Below, one piece after another: positions 1 through 8,647 of a DNA stretch of 60,881 bases (within the stretch, counting starts at the first letter, position 1; each line of letters opens with the position of its first letter). The stretch is from Bacteroidota bacterium (GTDB lineage: Bacteria; Bacteroidota; Bacteroidia; UKL13-3). The position numbers were made by a program, and so were the translations under genes. The stretch is taken from positions 1 to 60,881 of the forward strand of contig JANYDU010000036.1 of assembly GCA_025359805.1 (NCBI GenBank). The letters are read 5' to 3'. The notes under the pieces are model-generated. The model was not told the DNA's origin and ran no database searches. It was given only the letters and a program-made list of their open reading frames with translations.

Positions 1-30
1 TAACGCAATTGATAATAATGTTTTCTTCAT
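1..30 (-). CDS. 5' end of an exported protein gene (partial)
   Basis: Reading leftward from position 30, an ATG opens the frame MKKTLLSIAL, which runs off the window edge. The Lys-Lys then hydrophobic start is typical of a Sec signal peptide. A good Bacteroidota-type promoter lies just upstream (61-90). Only ten codons are visible, so the product cannot be named. Confidence 0.6.
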   Translation of the reverse strand, partial: MKKTLLSIAL

Positions 31-60
31 AGAAATGTATTTTTTGGTTGTTTACGTGGA

Positions 61-90
61 CAAATATATAAGTGATTTCAATATTGTCAA
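61..90 (-). promoter_or_regulatory. Bacteroidota-type promoter for the left-edge gene
   Basis: On the minus strand, TTG (90-88) is followed after exactly 19 nt by TATATTTG (68-61). This fits the -33 TTG / -7 TAnnTTTG consensus of Bacteroidota housekeeping promoters. The predicted start site falls near 55, about 25 nt before the ATG at 30. Confidence 0.6.
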
Positions 91-266
91 TACCACTCGT
101 GTTTTAATAACGTATTGATATTGTTTAAAACTCTGTAAATAATTATTCAATTACTTCAGAAGTATTGGTTTTATTGGTTGTATACGCAATAAGCGTTTGT
201 AAATTAAAGTGGACAAGTTGAGTATAACTGATTATAATCATCAAGTAAATACGTCATTTTACGTAG

Positions 267-917
267 CTATTTTTTCCAACCATTTTCACCTACAAGCGGA
301 ACAAAGCTAAAATAATCGAGTTCTATTTTTTCAAATGCTGTTGCCGATTTCTTAACAATGCTCAACATTTTTTGTTTCTTATCATCGCCCACAGGAATAA
401 TCATAATACCACCAATTTTTAGTTGTACTATTAAAGTATTAGGAATAACTGGTGCTCCTGCTGTTACAATTATTTTATCATAAGGAGCTTGAGTTGATAG
501 ACCTTTTGTACCATCTCCACATATTGATGTATATTTATATCCAAGTTTTGTGAGCAATGCATTTGCTTTTTTATGAAGTGATTCATGTCTTTCTATAGTA
601 TAAACTTGAGCGCCCATTTCTAATAATATGGCTGATTGATAACCTGAGCCTGTTCCGATTTCTAAAACTTTATCTCCTTTTTCTACCTGAAGCATTTGTG
701 TTTGATAGGCAACTGTGTAAGGCTGTGAAATGGTTTGTCCTTCACCAATTGGAAAAGCTTTATCAGTATATGCATGTGCATGAAATGTTTTGCTAAAAAA
801 AAAATGCCTTGGAACTTTATTGATGGCATTTAATACATTAACATCCTTAATTCCTTTAAACGCTAACTCATCAATCAGTTTTTTTCGTGCACCTTTATCT
901 TTATACGTATCTAACAT
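267..917 (-). CDS. pcm: Protein-L-isoaspartate O-methyltransferase
   Basis: A cytoplasmic repair enzyme that methylates isoaspartyl residues in damaged proteins using S-adenosylmethionine. The SAM-binding motif I reads VLEIGTGSGYQSA, and it is preceded by the family block GEGQTISQPYTVAYQ. The length of about 216 residues is normal. A TTG start three codons further upstream (926) is possible, but it falls inside CATATTTG (931-924), a one-mismatch -7 box. I therefore prefer the ATG at 917, which lies 6 nt after that box and implies almost no leader. The gene stands alone, divergent from the oxidoreductase at 1136. Confidence 0.93.
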   Translation of the reverse strand: MLDTYKDKGARKKLIDELAFKGIKDVNVLNAINKVPRHFFFSKTFHAHAYTDKAFPIGEGQTISQPYTVAYQTQMLQVEKGDKVLEIGTGSGYQSAILLEMGAQVYTIERHESLHKKANALLTKLGYKYTSICGDGTKGLSTQAPYDKIIVTAGAPVIPNTLIVQLKIGGIMIIPVGDDKKQKMLSIVKKSATAFEKIELDYFSFVPLVGENGWKK

Positions 918-1104
918 GGAATGCAAATATGCGAATTTTAGTGAATAGTGCTAAATGCAAAGTGCATAGTTTTTTATTTAACAAATTTTCACATTCATCA
1001 TTCAACATTTAAAATTTCTGTTGAGTGTACAATTTTTTATCTTATTAGTTTAAACTCAAATTAAATAGTTAATAAGTGAAACATGATGTAATACAAGTTG
1101 CCTA

Positions 1105-1112
1105 TACTTTTG
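1105..1112 (+). promoter_or_regulatory. Candidate -7 box TACTTTTG
   Basis: A perfect TAnnTTTG match 23 nt before the ATG at 1136. It argues for that start over the in-frame GTG at 1076, which lies upstream of the box. No clear -33 TTG was seen at normal spacing. Confidence 0.45.
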
Positions 1113-1135
1113 AATCACTAAATAAAAATAACCAT

Positions 1136-2071
1136 ATGGTTAAAATAGGTATAGTAGGTGCAAATGATTTAAGTAAGCGACACATTACTCGTTTAATTGA
1201 TATACCAGAATTTGAATTGATGGGGTTATTTGATAAAGATTTGGAAAATGCCAAACTCATTGCCGATGAATGTGGAGTAAAATGGTTTACCGATTTAGAT
1301 TTGATGATGAATACAGTTGATGCTGTTGATATATTATCTCCGGTTGGTACACATTACAAGTATGCATCAATGGCAATTAGGCAATCAAAACACGTGCTGT
1401 TAAATGGGCTTATTTCTGAAGATATTAGAGAAGCTCGCACATTAAATGATTTGGCTATTGAAGCTAATGTGAATTTGAAAATTTTGCACGAAGAAAAGCT
1501 ACACCCCGAATTACGTACCTTTAAAAAAATGGTAAAAAAGCCATATTATGTGGAGTGTAAAAGATTTAAAAACAAAGTGCTCAGTATTTCAAACGACTCA
1601 TTGGTATTTGGAATGCTATTACATGATATTGATTTACTCATTACAATCATTGGATCAAATGTAAGAAAGGTTGTTGCCAATGGAGCATCGCTATTTAATA
1701 CGTATACTGATTTTTTAAATGTGAGATTAGAATTTGAAAATGGATGTGTGGCAAATGTAAACTGTGGCAATTTTGATAGTGGAGAAGAAGATTGTATAAA
1801 AGTGTTTCAGAAAAACGAATCACTCACACTAAATTTATCGGATTATCAAATCAGAAAATTAATAAAAAATGAAGATGATGTTTATACGGAAGCTGCTGTA
1901 AATGCTAAAAGTAAAAATATGGATGTGATAAAATTGGAACTCCAACAATTTGCTCAATCTATTATCAACCGTCAAAAAATGACCCATGAAGTTTATCAAT
2001 CCTATCAATCATTAAGGATAGCACATCAAGTAATTGAAAAATTGCATCCTAGTAATTTGTTTAATGTCTAA
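1136..2071 (+). CDS. Gfo/Idh/MocA family oxidoreductase
   Basis: A predicted NAD(P)-dependent sugar or sugar-nucleotide dehydrogenase of 311 residues. The N-terminus MVKIGIVGAND is the Rossmann dinucleotide loop. DAVDILSPVGTHYKYA and the following segment match the second conserved block of the family (normally xxPxxxH). The usual catalytic EKP motif reads HEEKLHP here, so the lysine is kept but the context is unusual. An in-frame GTG at 1076 would add 20 residues, but a -7 promoter box lies between the two starts. The gene precedes a lipoprotein and a WcaJ-type sugar transferase, which suggests a role in surface polysaccharide precursor supply. The substrate is not predictable. Confidence 0.8.
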   Translation: MVKIGIVGANDLSKRHITRLIDIPEFELMGLFDKDLENAKLIADECGVKWFTDLDLMMNTVDAVDILSPVGTHYKYASMAIRQSKHVLLNGLISEDIREARTLNDLAIEANVNLKILHEEKLHPELRTFKKMVKKPYYVECKRFKNKVLSISNDSLVFGMLLHDIDLLITIIGSNVRKVVANGASLFNTYTDFLNVRLEFENGCVANVNCGNFDSGEEDCIKVFQKNESLTLNLSDYQIRKLIKNEDDVYTEAAVNAKSKNMDVIKLELQQFAQSIINRQKMTHEVYQSYQSLRIAHQVIEKLHPSNLFNV

Positions 2072-2085
2072 TTAGTATCTTTCAT

Positions 2086-2093
2086 TACTTTTG
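2086..2093 (+). promoter_or_regulatory. Candidate -7 box TACTTTTG
   Basis: A perfect TAnnTTTG match located 11 nt before the ATG at 2105, in the short gap after the oxidoreductase gene. It suggests the lipoprotein and sugar transferase can be transcribed on their own. Confidence 0.45.
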
Positions 2094-2104
2094 TTCAATA
2101 AGTA

Positions 2105-3019
2105 ATGCTAAAACACAACAATAAATTCATTCGTTTTTTTTTAATATCTATGATAATATGTTTTGCATATCCATCATGTGATATGTTGCAAACAGATCCT
2201 GTAACAGTTCCCGCATATATTTATGTTTCCAATGTTAGTTTTCACACAATTAATAATATTAATGGAGATACTTTGCAGGGTGACAGTTCATTTAGATTTG
2301 ACGATGTATGGATTTTTGATGGGGGAGTGGCATTAGGAGAAATAGGATTTCCGGCATTGATACCCATTCAAAAATCAGGGTTAACCGAGGTGGCTTTTGA
2401 TGCTGGAGTTTTAAAATCAGGGCAAGATGATCAACGAGTTATTTATCCATTTACCGAACGCCAGTATTTTAACAGAAATTTAACTACCAATAAAGTGGAT
2501 ACTTTTTATCCAAAATTTAAATATTTATCAACTACAAAATTTGGATTTGTTGAAGGCTTTCAATCCAAAAATGGCTTTCAATTTACCTATAATAAATATC
2601 CAGGCGATACTATTTTATACGTTCCTGTTACCGATAATACTAAAAAAAATATTGTATTAGGAGCAACATCTGGTAAAATTATAATGGCACCCACTTCTCA
2701 TTCGTTTGAAATTGAATCCAAAACATTTAATAAAAACGAATTACAACCAAGTCCAGGTACTTCTGTATATTTAGAATTAGATTATAAATCAGATGTTACA
2801 ATTTATATTGGTTTAAATACATCATACGCACAAAAAAATTCTTTTTCTGTTTTGCAAACTAATCCCACAACAAGTTGGAATAAAGTATATGTTTGTTTGG
2901 ATGAAGATATATCTGTATTACCTGATGGCACAACACTTTCGATATATATTGGGGTTATTAATAATACAGGTATTGCTCCAAATGTATTTTTAGATAATAT
3001 AAAATTATTACATTTTTGA
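2105..3019 (+). CDS. Predicted outer-surface lipoprotein, unknown function
   Basis: A 304-residue exported protein. Residues 8-24 are hydrophobic and end at AYPSC, a lipobox with Cys25 as the predicted lipidation site. The rest is beta-rich with many aromatic residues (for example FRFDDVWIFDGG), and the last third (VYLELDYKSDVTIYIGL to the end) resembles a jelly-roll or carbohydrate-binding fold by its pattern only. The stop codon overlaps the TTG start of the sugar transferase by 4 bp, so the two are probably co-translated. No named family was recognised. Confidence 0.75.
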   Translation: MLKHNNKFIRFFLISMIICFAYPSCDMLQTDPVTVPAYIYVSNVSFHTINNINGDTLQGDSSFRFDDVWIFDGGVALGEIGFPALIPIQKSGLTEVAFDAGVLKSGQDDQRVIYPFTERQYFNRNLTTNKVDTFYPKFKYLSTTKFGFVEGFQSKNGFQFTYNKYPGDTILYVPVTDNTKKNIVLGATSGKIIMAPTSHSFEIESKTFNKNELQPSPGTSVYLELDYKSDVTIYIGLNTSYAQKNSFSVLQTNPTTSWNKVYVCLDEDISVLPDGTTLSIYIGVINNTGIAPNVFLDNIKLLHF

Positions 3020-4431
3020 AAAAACGAAAGGTACATACTGTTGTTTTTATAGTTCTTGATTATGTATCGGCAGCATTGGCTTGGTTTAGTTTTTTTGCAT
3101 ACCGAAAATATTTTATAGAACCTGATAAATTTGGCTATCAAATACCATTTGAAACCGGACAAAATTTTTATCTTGGACTTATTTATGTTCCTCTGTATTG
3201 GCTTATACTTTATTATTTGGCGGGTTATTATAATGATGTTTGGAAACGATCACGCATAAAAGAATTGTCAAGCACGTTTACGATATCTATTATTGGTGTG
3301 GTTATACTTTTTTTCTTATTGTTATTGGATGATGAAGTAAAATCTTATAAAGCATATTACAATACCATTTTTATACTGTTTATTTTACACTATTGTTTAA
3401 CTATATTTTTTAAGCTACTCACTGCAACTTATATTAAAGGTCTGCTTAAGAAAAAGATAATTGGATTCAATACAATAATAGTTGGAAATAACGCCAAAGT
3501 ACTTGATTTGGTTAATGAAATTGAAGCTGACTCTATTTCTCAAGGATATATCTTAAAAGGATTTGTAGATGAAAGCAGCAATAATAATTTTTTAAATAGC
3601 AGGCTTAAATTCTTAGGAAAATTTGAAGATTTGCCGAGCCTAATAAAAAAATATGATATAGAAGAAGTAATACTTGCCATAGAAAGTTCGAAGCATAGTG
3701 AGATTATCAAAGTAACTAATTTACTTGAGGATGAAAAAATAATTCTGAAAATTATTCCTGATATTTATGATATGATGTCGGGTTCTGTAAAAATGCAAAA
3801 TGTATTTGGAACGGTGCTCATTGAAATCAATCATGAAATTTTACCACAGTGGCAAAAAGTGTTAAAACGCTTGATTGATATATTTACATCTCTATTCGTA
3901 TTTATCGTTTTTTCGCCCATTTACATTGCGTTATCAGTTGCTGTAAAGTACTCGTCAAAAGGCCCCATTTTTTTTAAACAAATTAGAATAGGCTTACATG
4001 GAAAACCTTTTCATATTTATAAATTTAGAACGATGGTTGTGAATGCAGAATGCTATGGGCCATTACTATCTTCGAAAAATGATAAACGAGTTACTCCTGT
4101 TGGAAAGTGGTTGCGTAAATATAGACTTGACGAGATCCCACAATTTTACAACGTATTAATTGGAGAAATGAGTTTAGTGGGACCACGTCCAGAACGGAAA
4201 TTTTTTATTGATCAGATTGTGAAAATTGCTCCTCATTATAAGCACTTGCACAGAGTTAGACCAGGAATTACTTCGTGGGGGCAAGTAAAATATGGCTATG
4301 CCGAAAATGTAGAACAAATGGTAGAACGATTAAAATTTGATATTTTGTATATCGAAAATATGTCGATTGCAGTTGATATTAGAATTTTATTTTTTACTAT
4401 CAACACCATTATAAGTGGAAAAGGTAAGTAG
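3016..4431 (+). CDS. Polyprenyl-phosphate sugar-1-phosphate transferase (WcaJ-like)
   Basis: An initiating enzyme of surface polysaccharide synthesis that transfers a sugar-1-phosphate to undecaprenyl phosphate at the inner membrane. The N-terminal part carries about four membrane segments (roughly residues 5-130). A CoA-binding-like Rossmann region follows (NTIIVGNNAKVLDLV). The catalytic bacterial sugar transferase domain begins near residue 280 (KRLIDIFTSLFVFIVFSPI). It includes FHIYKFRTMV, RKYRLDEIPQFYNVL and MSLVGPRPE, the conserved blocks of the family. The start is TTG at 3016, inside the stop of the preceding gene. No other glycosyltransferase or flippase is near, so this is an isolated initiating enzyme. 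Confidence 0.92.
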   Translation: MKKRKVHTVVFIVLDYVSAALAWFSFFAYRKYFIEPDKFGYQIPFETGQNFYLGLIYVPLYWLILYYLAGYYNDVWKRSRIKELSSTFTISIIGVVILFFLLLLDDEVKSYKAYYNTIFILFILHYCLTIFFKLLTATYIKGLLKKKIIGFNTIIVGNNAKVLDLVNEIEADSISQGYILKGFVDESSNNNFLNSRLKFLGKFEDLPSLIKKYDIEEVILAIESSKHSEIIKVTNLLEDEKIILKIIPDIYDMMSGSVKMQNVFGTVLIEINHEILPQWQKVLKRLIDIFTSLFVFIVFSPIYIALSVAVKYSSKGPIFFKQIRIGLHGKPFHIYKFRTMVVNAECYGPLLSSKNDKRVTPVGKWLRKYRLDEIPQFYNVLIGEMSLVGPRPERKFFIDQIVKIAPHYKHLHRVRPGITSWGQVKYGYAENVEQMVERLKFDILYIENMSIAVDIRILFFTINTIISGKGK

Positions 4432-4464
4432 AGAATTGAAATATTTTTACTCAAAAATCGCGCA

Positions 4465-5235
4465 TCAATTTTTACCAAAATTTTTCAATTTTATTTGAGT
4501 GAGCCTACGTTTGGTATCTAAAGCAAAATCGTTATCCATCATCCACTGATAGTAGGATGGTTCGGCTTTAAAAACAGCATCTACTAATTTGCCTTTATGT
4601 TTTCCAAAATTAAACACGATGTTACCATTTGCATCATAAACTATACGTCCGGATAGGTCAACATTATTTGATTGGCCTGTTAGTTGATGTAATTGCTCAA
4701 TATCATTTTGCAAGTTTTCGTATCGCCCAATTTGTGCTTTTAATACTTCATAAGTAGCACGTGTATCCGCTTCAGCTGAGTGAGCATTTTCTAAATCTTT
4801 ATCGCAATAAAATTTATATGCAGCGGCTAAATTTCGTTGTTCCATCATATGAAAGATACGTTGGGCATCAACAAATTTTCTATTCTCTACATCAAAATCA
4901 ACACCTGCTCTTAAAAACTCTTCAACCAACATTGGGAAATCAAATCTGTTTGAATTAAATCCAGCAAAATCACAACCTTGTAATTGTTCTGAAAGCTCTT
5001 TTGCTTTGTCGGCAAAGGCAGGTTCATTCATAACATCAACATCATAAATACCATGAATTTTTGAAACTTCTGGAGGAATTGGTATACCGGGATTAAAGCG
5101 CATAGTTTTTAGTTCCTCGGTTCCATCTGGAAAAACTTTTATATAACACATCTCTACAATGCGATCTTTTGAAATGCTTATTCCTGTTGTTTCTAAATCG
5201 AAAACAATAAGCGGACGTTTTAGGTTTAATTGCAT
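4465..5235 (-). CDS. DEDDh 3'-5' exonuclease with C-terminal DUF3820-like domain
   Basis: A DnaQ-type exonuclease of 256 residues. Exo I is VFDLETTG near residue 11, Exo II is FAGFNSNRFDFPML near residue 91, and Exo III is HSAEADTRATYEVL near residue 152. All four acidic residues and the His are present. After residue 200 a separate short domain reads FNFGKHKGKLV and YYQWMMDND, matching the DUF3820 pattern found alone or behind exonucleases. This may be a stand-alone proofreading or repair nuclease, not the replicative epsilon subunit. It lies 9 bp downstream of the DUF423 gene and is probably in one operon with it. Confidence 0.85.
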   Translation of the reverse strand: MQLNLKRPLIVFDLETTGISISKDRIVEMCYIKVFPDGTEELKTMRFNPGIPIPPEVSKIHGIYDVDVMNEPAFADKAKELSEQLQGCDFAGFNSNRFDFPMLVEEFLRAGVDFDVENRKFVDAQRIFHMMEQRNLAAAYKFYCDKDLENAHSAEADTRATYEVLKAQIGRYENLQNDIEQLHQLTGQSNNVDLSGRIVYDANGNIVFNFGKHKGKLVDAVFKAEPSYYQWMMDNDFALDTKRRLTQIKLKNFGKN

Positions 5236-5244
5236 AATTGAGAA

Positions 5245-5763
5245 TTAACTATTTTTTTTTAATTCATCAGATGCAAACTTAGAGGCAGATGCAAACTTAG
5301 AGGGATTATTTGAACGGAAACGATGCGGTCTAGTTGTTTCTGTACTTTCAGTTTTTTTATATCCTTTATAAGCTAATAAAAGCCATCCTATAATTAAACT
5401 TAACCCACCAACTGGAGTTAAACCTGCAATCCATCTTAAGTTATCTGCAATCTCTGCACCAAATATTATTTCTTTGGTCGCAAGAATATATAAAGAGCCG
5501 CAAAATAATCCAATCCCAATATAAAATATTTGACAAATTGTTTTTAGAGTTCTCTCATTTATACGTCTCGTTAAACTAGCTAAAATTAAAATAGCTAAAG
5601 CATGAAACATTTGATACCTTACACCAGTTTCAAAATTATTTAATGATGTTTCATTGATTGCATCTTTTAATTGATGGGCTCCAAATGCTCCAAATAATAC
5701 TGAAGTTGCTGCAAGTATTGCTCCGCTTTGAATGAGTTGTTTCTGTAGTGTATGATTAGTCAT
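5245..5763 (-). CDS. DUF423 (YgdD-like) small membrane protein
   Basis: An inner membrane protein of unknown role. About four hydrophobic segments lie in residues 13-135. The family signature is present as GAFGAHQLKD, followed by FETGVRYQMFHALAIL and the C-terminal WIAGLTPVGGLSLIIGWL. It has 172 residues, whereas most relatives stop near 125. The extra polar tail (from about residue 138) contains a perfectly duplicated 18-bp unit. It is the first gene of a likely two-gene unit with the exonuclease. Confidence 0.85.
   Translation of the reverse strand: MTNHTLQKQLIQSGAILAATSVLFGAFGAHQLKDAINETSLNNFETGVRYQMFHALAILILASLTRRINERTLKTICQIFYIGIGLFCGSLYILATKEIIFGAEIADNLRWIAGLTPVGGLSLIIGWLLLAYKGYKKTESTETTRPHRFRSNNPSKFASASKFASDELKKNS
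5268..5303. repeat. 18-bp perfect tandem duplication in the DUF423 tail
   Basis: The unit cagatgcaaacttagagg occurs twice in direct succession, at 5268-5285 and 5286-5303. It lies in frame inside the DUF423 gene and duplicates six residues, so the protein tail reads KFASASKFAS. Confidence 0.9.
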
Positions 5764-5817
5764 TGTTTAAACATATTTCTGTTGACAAATAAAGGCAATA
5801 CAAACACGCTTAGCAAC

Positions 5818-5825
5818 TATTTTTG
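5818..5825 (+). promoter_or_regulatory. Candidate -7 box TATTTTTG
   Basis: A perfect TAnnTTTG match 19 nt before the ATG at 5845, in the divergent gap with the DUF423 gene. No -33 TTG at normal spacing was seen. Confidence 0.4.
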
Positions 5826-5844
5826 AAACAAGTAATAAACATTC

Positions 5845-8583
5845 ATGAGTAGATCACTGATAATAGGCATAGTTGTAACATTTTTTATCATAGGAGGGTT
5901 GGCTACTTTTTTTTACATCAACTATATTAAAGTTAAGAGCGTACCCGCAATTACTGCCGTTCCAGATGATGCAGCTTTTATTTTGGAAGTAAAAAATATT
6001 CAATCAGTGTGGGCTACTTTTTGTGCAACTGATATGTGGAAAGATATTGAAAAAACGGATGCCATAAATCAACTTACCGAAAAAATTAATTTACTCGACT
6101 CTGTTATTGCTTTAAATACGAATCTAAAAGAAGTGCTTGCCGATAATAAAACAGTTGTTTCTATTCACACACAATCTGGGCAAAAATTGAGTTTGCTTTT
6201 TGTAGCTGAAACTGGAAATAAAATTACTGTAAAAAATATTTCAGAATGGGTTGTTCAACAAAATAAATTTACCATCAGAAAAAGAAGTTTTGAAAAGGAA
6301 ACAGTATACGATTTTTTAAATACGGATAAAATTCCTGTTTTTAGTTTAGCATATAAGGATGATTTATTAATTTGTTCAGCTGAAGGAACTTTGGTTGAAG
6401 AGGCTTTAAGAAAGTTAAAATATAAATCATCAAATATTACAAAAGGATTTGAACAAGTGGCTGCTTTGGCAGAGTTAAGTAATGATGCCAGTGTTTATAT
6501 CAACTATCAATACATGGCATCCTTTATTAATTTATTTACCAAGTCTGAATATTATACTTTATTCGATTATTTAAAACGTTTTGCTAATTGGAGCATGTTT
6601 AATGTAAAAATCGAAAAAGAAAATTTTTCTTTTTCGGGATTAAGTTATACAGATGATTCAGTATTTCAATACTTAGATTTGTTTAAAACACAAACACCTC
6701 TTGAATTATCACTATATAAAAATTTGCCTAAAAATACGGCTATGATGTTACAAACTTCGTATAGTGATTATCCCAAATTTGCAGCAGATTTAAATGAGTA
6801 TTTACAGGTACATAAAAAGTTGGATGATTATGTTCGATTTACTGATAGCTTAGAAAATAGATATGGGATTGATTTGGGCGATAAATTTATTTCGCTCATT
6901 GGCAAAGAAGCTATGCTTGGAATGCTTGAACCTACTAATTCTGATTTTAATAAAGAACTTTTTGCTGTAATCAACTTTACTGATAAAACACAAGCAGAAA
7001 CACTATTAAATGCATATGGTTTGGCAATTGAAAAACGTGGTGAACGAGATTCAATTTCTGCATTTCAATACAATGGTTTTTTAATAGATCATCTTCAATT
7101 AGGGAATTTTTTAAAGTTGTATTATGGCGAAATATTTGAAAACATTCAATCGCCATTTTATACCATCATCAATAATAATTTTGTTTTTGCAAATGATGTA
7201 AATGCACTAAAAATAATTGTTGATAATTATATTTCAGGGAATACATTAGATAAAGATGAAACATTTATAAACCATATCAACCATTCGGCAAGTACCGCAA
7301 ACATTGATTTTTTTTTCAGTCCAAACAAATGTATTACCCTACCTTCAAATTTTGTAACGGATGAATTTTTTAGTATTCTTAACCGATACCAATACGAATT
7401 TAAAAAGTTTGAATATGTTTCGTTGCAATTTGCCAACACTAATAATAAAGCATTTTATACCCATTTAAATTTAAAATTTAATCCTTCATTTAAAGAAAAT
7501 ACAAGAATGCTATGGGCTGTTAAATTAGATACTACATTTGATATACCTCCAGTTGTGGTTTTTAACTCATTAACCAAACAAAATTGCATATTAGTACAGG
7601 ATGTAAAAAACACACTTTATTATATTAGTAATGCAGGAAATATTTTGTGGAGATCACAACTATCGGGAAAAATAATGAGTGATGTGAAACAAATTGATGC
7701 ACAAAAAAATGGTAAAATATATTATTTATTTAATACAGATAAGCAAGCGTGTTTAATTGATGAAACCGGAAATAATTTATTTGGATACCCAGTTAAATTT
7801 CCTGGTAAGGCAACAGCCGCATTAAGCTTGTTTGATATTTATAATGATAGCACTTATCAGTTTTTTGTACCACTTGAAAATAATAAAGTGATTGCATATA
7901 CCATTAAAGGAAAGCCATTGCAAAACTGGAACCCGAAAACTGTTGACGATAAAATTGTAACACCAATTTCGGTCATAAAAATAGCTGCAAAACCTTATAT
8001 ATTGGCGATTGGATTAAAAGGAAGTTTTTTAATGTACTCTCTAAAAGGAGAAAGAATGAAAACTGAAATTGAACAATCCATATTAGGAAATATTCCCTTA
8101 TATACATATAGTATTGACTCTGTTTCGGCATTTGTTAGTATTACAGATACCAATGGTGTGATGAATATTTATTCTATAGATTCGAGTTTAAAATTTACGC
8201 CAAATAATTCGTACAAACTTTCTATAAAGCCAGAATATTTATTTACAAATTACATCAATAAACAATGGTTTGTATTGGCAGGAAATAAAAATGAATTTAA
8301 AATTTTTGATCAACCTAATCATCAAACTATAACACAAATTATTTCAGATTCTAATTTTATTAAACCTTTCATCAACACAAACTCATCAGGTAATTTAATG
8401 ATTGGGTATGTAAATAAAAATGCAAACCAACTGAACTGGTTTAATGTTTCTGGGGCGCAATATCCATCTTTTCCAATGGAAGGAAATTCTGTTTTTGGAG
8501 TTGGAAATTTAATGCTTGATGGAGGAAATTATTTATTCAAATCAGATAAACTTAATAATTTACTTTTGATAAAACTTAAATGA
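5845..8583 (+). CDS. Large membrane-anchored protein, DUF3352-like N-terminal part
   Basis: A protein of 912 residues with one N-terminal membrane segment (about residues 4-26), so the bulk should face the periplasm. Residues about 35-270 have the look of DUF3352: a start such as VPDDAAFILEVKN, then mixed alpha/beta text. The second half (from about residue 550) has repeated short beta blades such as NTLYYISNAGNILWRSQL and KPYILAIGLKGSFLMYSL, suggesting a propeller-like fold. The domain names are tentative. It ends 64 bp before a lipoprotein gene. Confidence 0.7.
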   Translation: MSRSLIIGIVVTFFIIGGLATFFYINYIKVKSVPAITAVPDDAAFILEVKNIQSVWATFCATDMWKDIEKTDAINQLTEKINLLDSVIALNTNLKEVLADNKTVVSIHTQSGQKLSLLFVAETGNKITVKNISEWVVQQNKFTIRKRSFEKETVYDFLNTDKIPVFSLAYKDDLLICSAEGTLVEEALRKLKYKSSNITKGFEQVAALAELSNDASVYINYQYMASFINLFTKSEYYTLFDYLKRFANWSMFNVKIEKENFSFSGLSYTDDSVFQYLDLFKTQTPLELSLYKNLPKNTAMMLQTSYSDYPKFAADLNEYLQVHKKLDDYVRFTDSLENRYGIDLGDKFISLIGKEAMLGMLEPTNSDFNKELFAVINFTDKTQAETLLNAYGLAIEKRGERDSISAFQYNGFLIDHLQLGNFLKLYYGEIFENIQSPFYTIINNNFVFANDVNALKIIVDNYISGNTLDKDETFINHINHSASTANIDFFFSPNKCITLPSNFVTDEFFSILNRYQYEFKKFEYVSLQFANTNNKAFYTHLNLKFNPSFKENTRMLWAVKLDTTFDIPPVVVFNSLTKQNCILVQDVKNTLYYISNAGNILWRSQLSGKIMSDVKQIDAQKNGKIYYLFNTDKQACLIDETGNNLFGYPVKFPGKATAALSLFDIYNDSTYQFFVPLENNKVIAYTIKGKPLQNWNPKTVDDKIVTPISVIKIAAKPYILAIGLKGSFLMYSLKGERMKTEIEQSILGNIPLYTYSIDSVSAFVSITDTNGVMNIYSIDSSLKFTPNNSYKLSIKPEYLFTNYINKQWFVLAGNKNEFKIFDQPNHQTITQIISDSNFIKPFINTNSSGNLMIGYVNKNANQLNWFNVSGAQYPSFPMEGNSVFGVGNLMLDGGNYLFKSDKLNNLLLIKLK

Positions 8584-8647
8584 TTTTTTTGCGGAGTATG
8601 AATTAGGTAAAAATATATTTATATTCCGTCACAAAGAGGTTTTAATC

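Noticed and set aside
2803..3162. Minus-strand frame of 119 codons across the lipoprotein/sugar transferase junction
   Set aside because: It is antisense to two well-supported, translationally coupled genes and has no motif.
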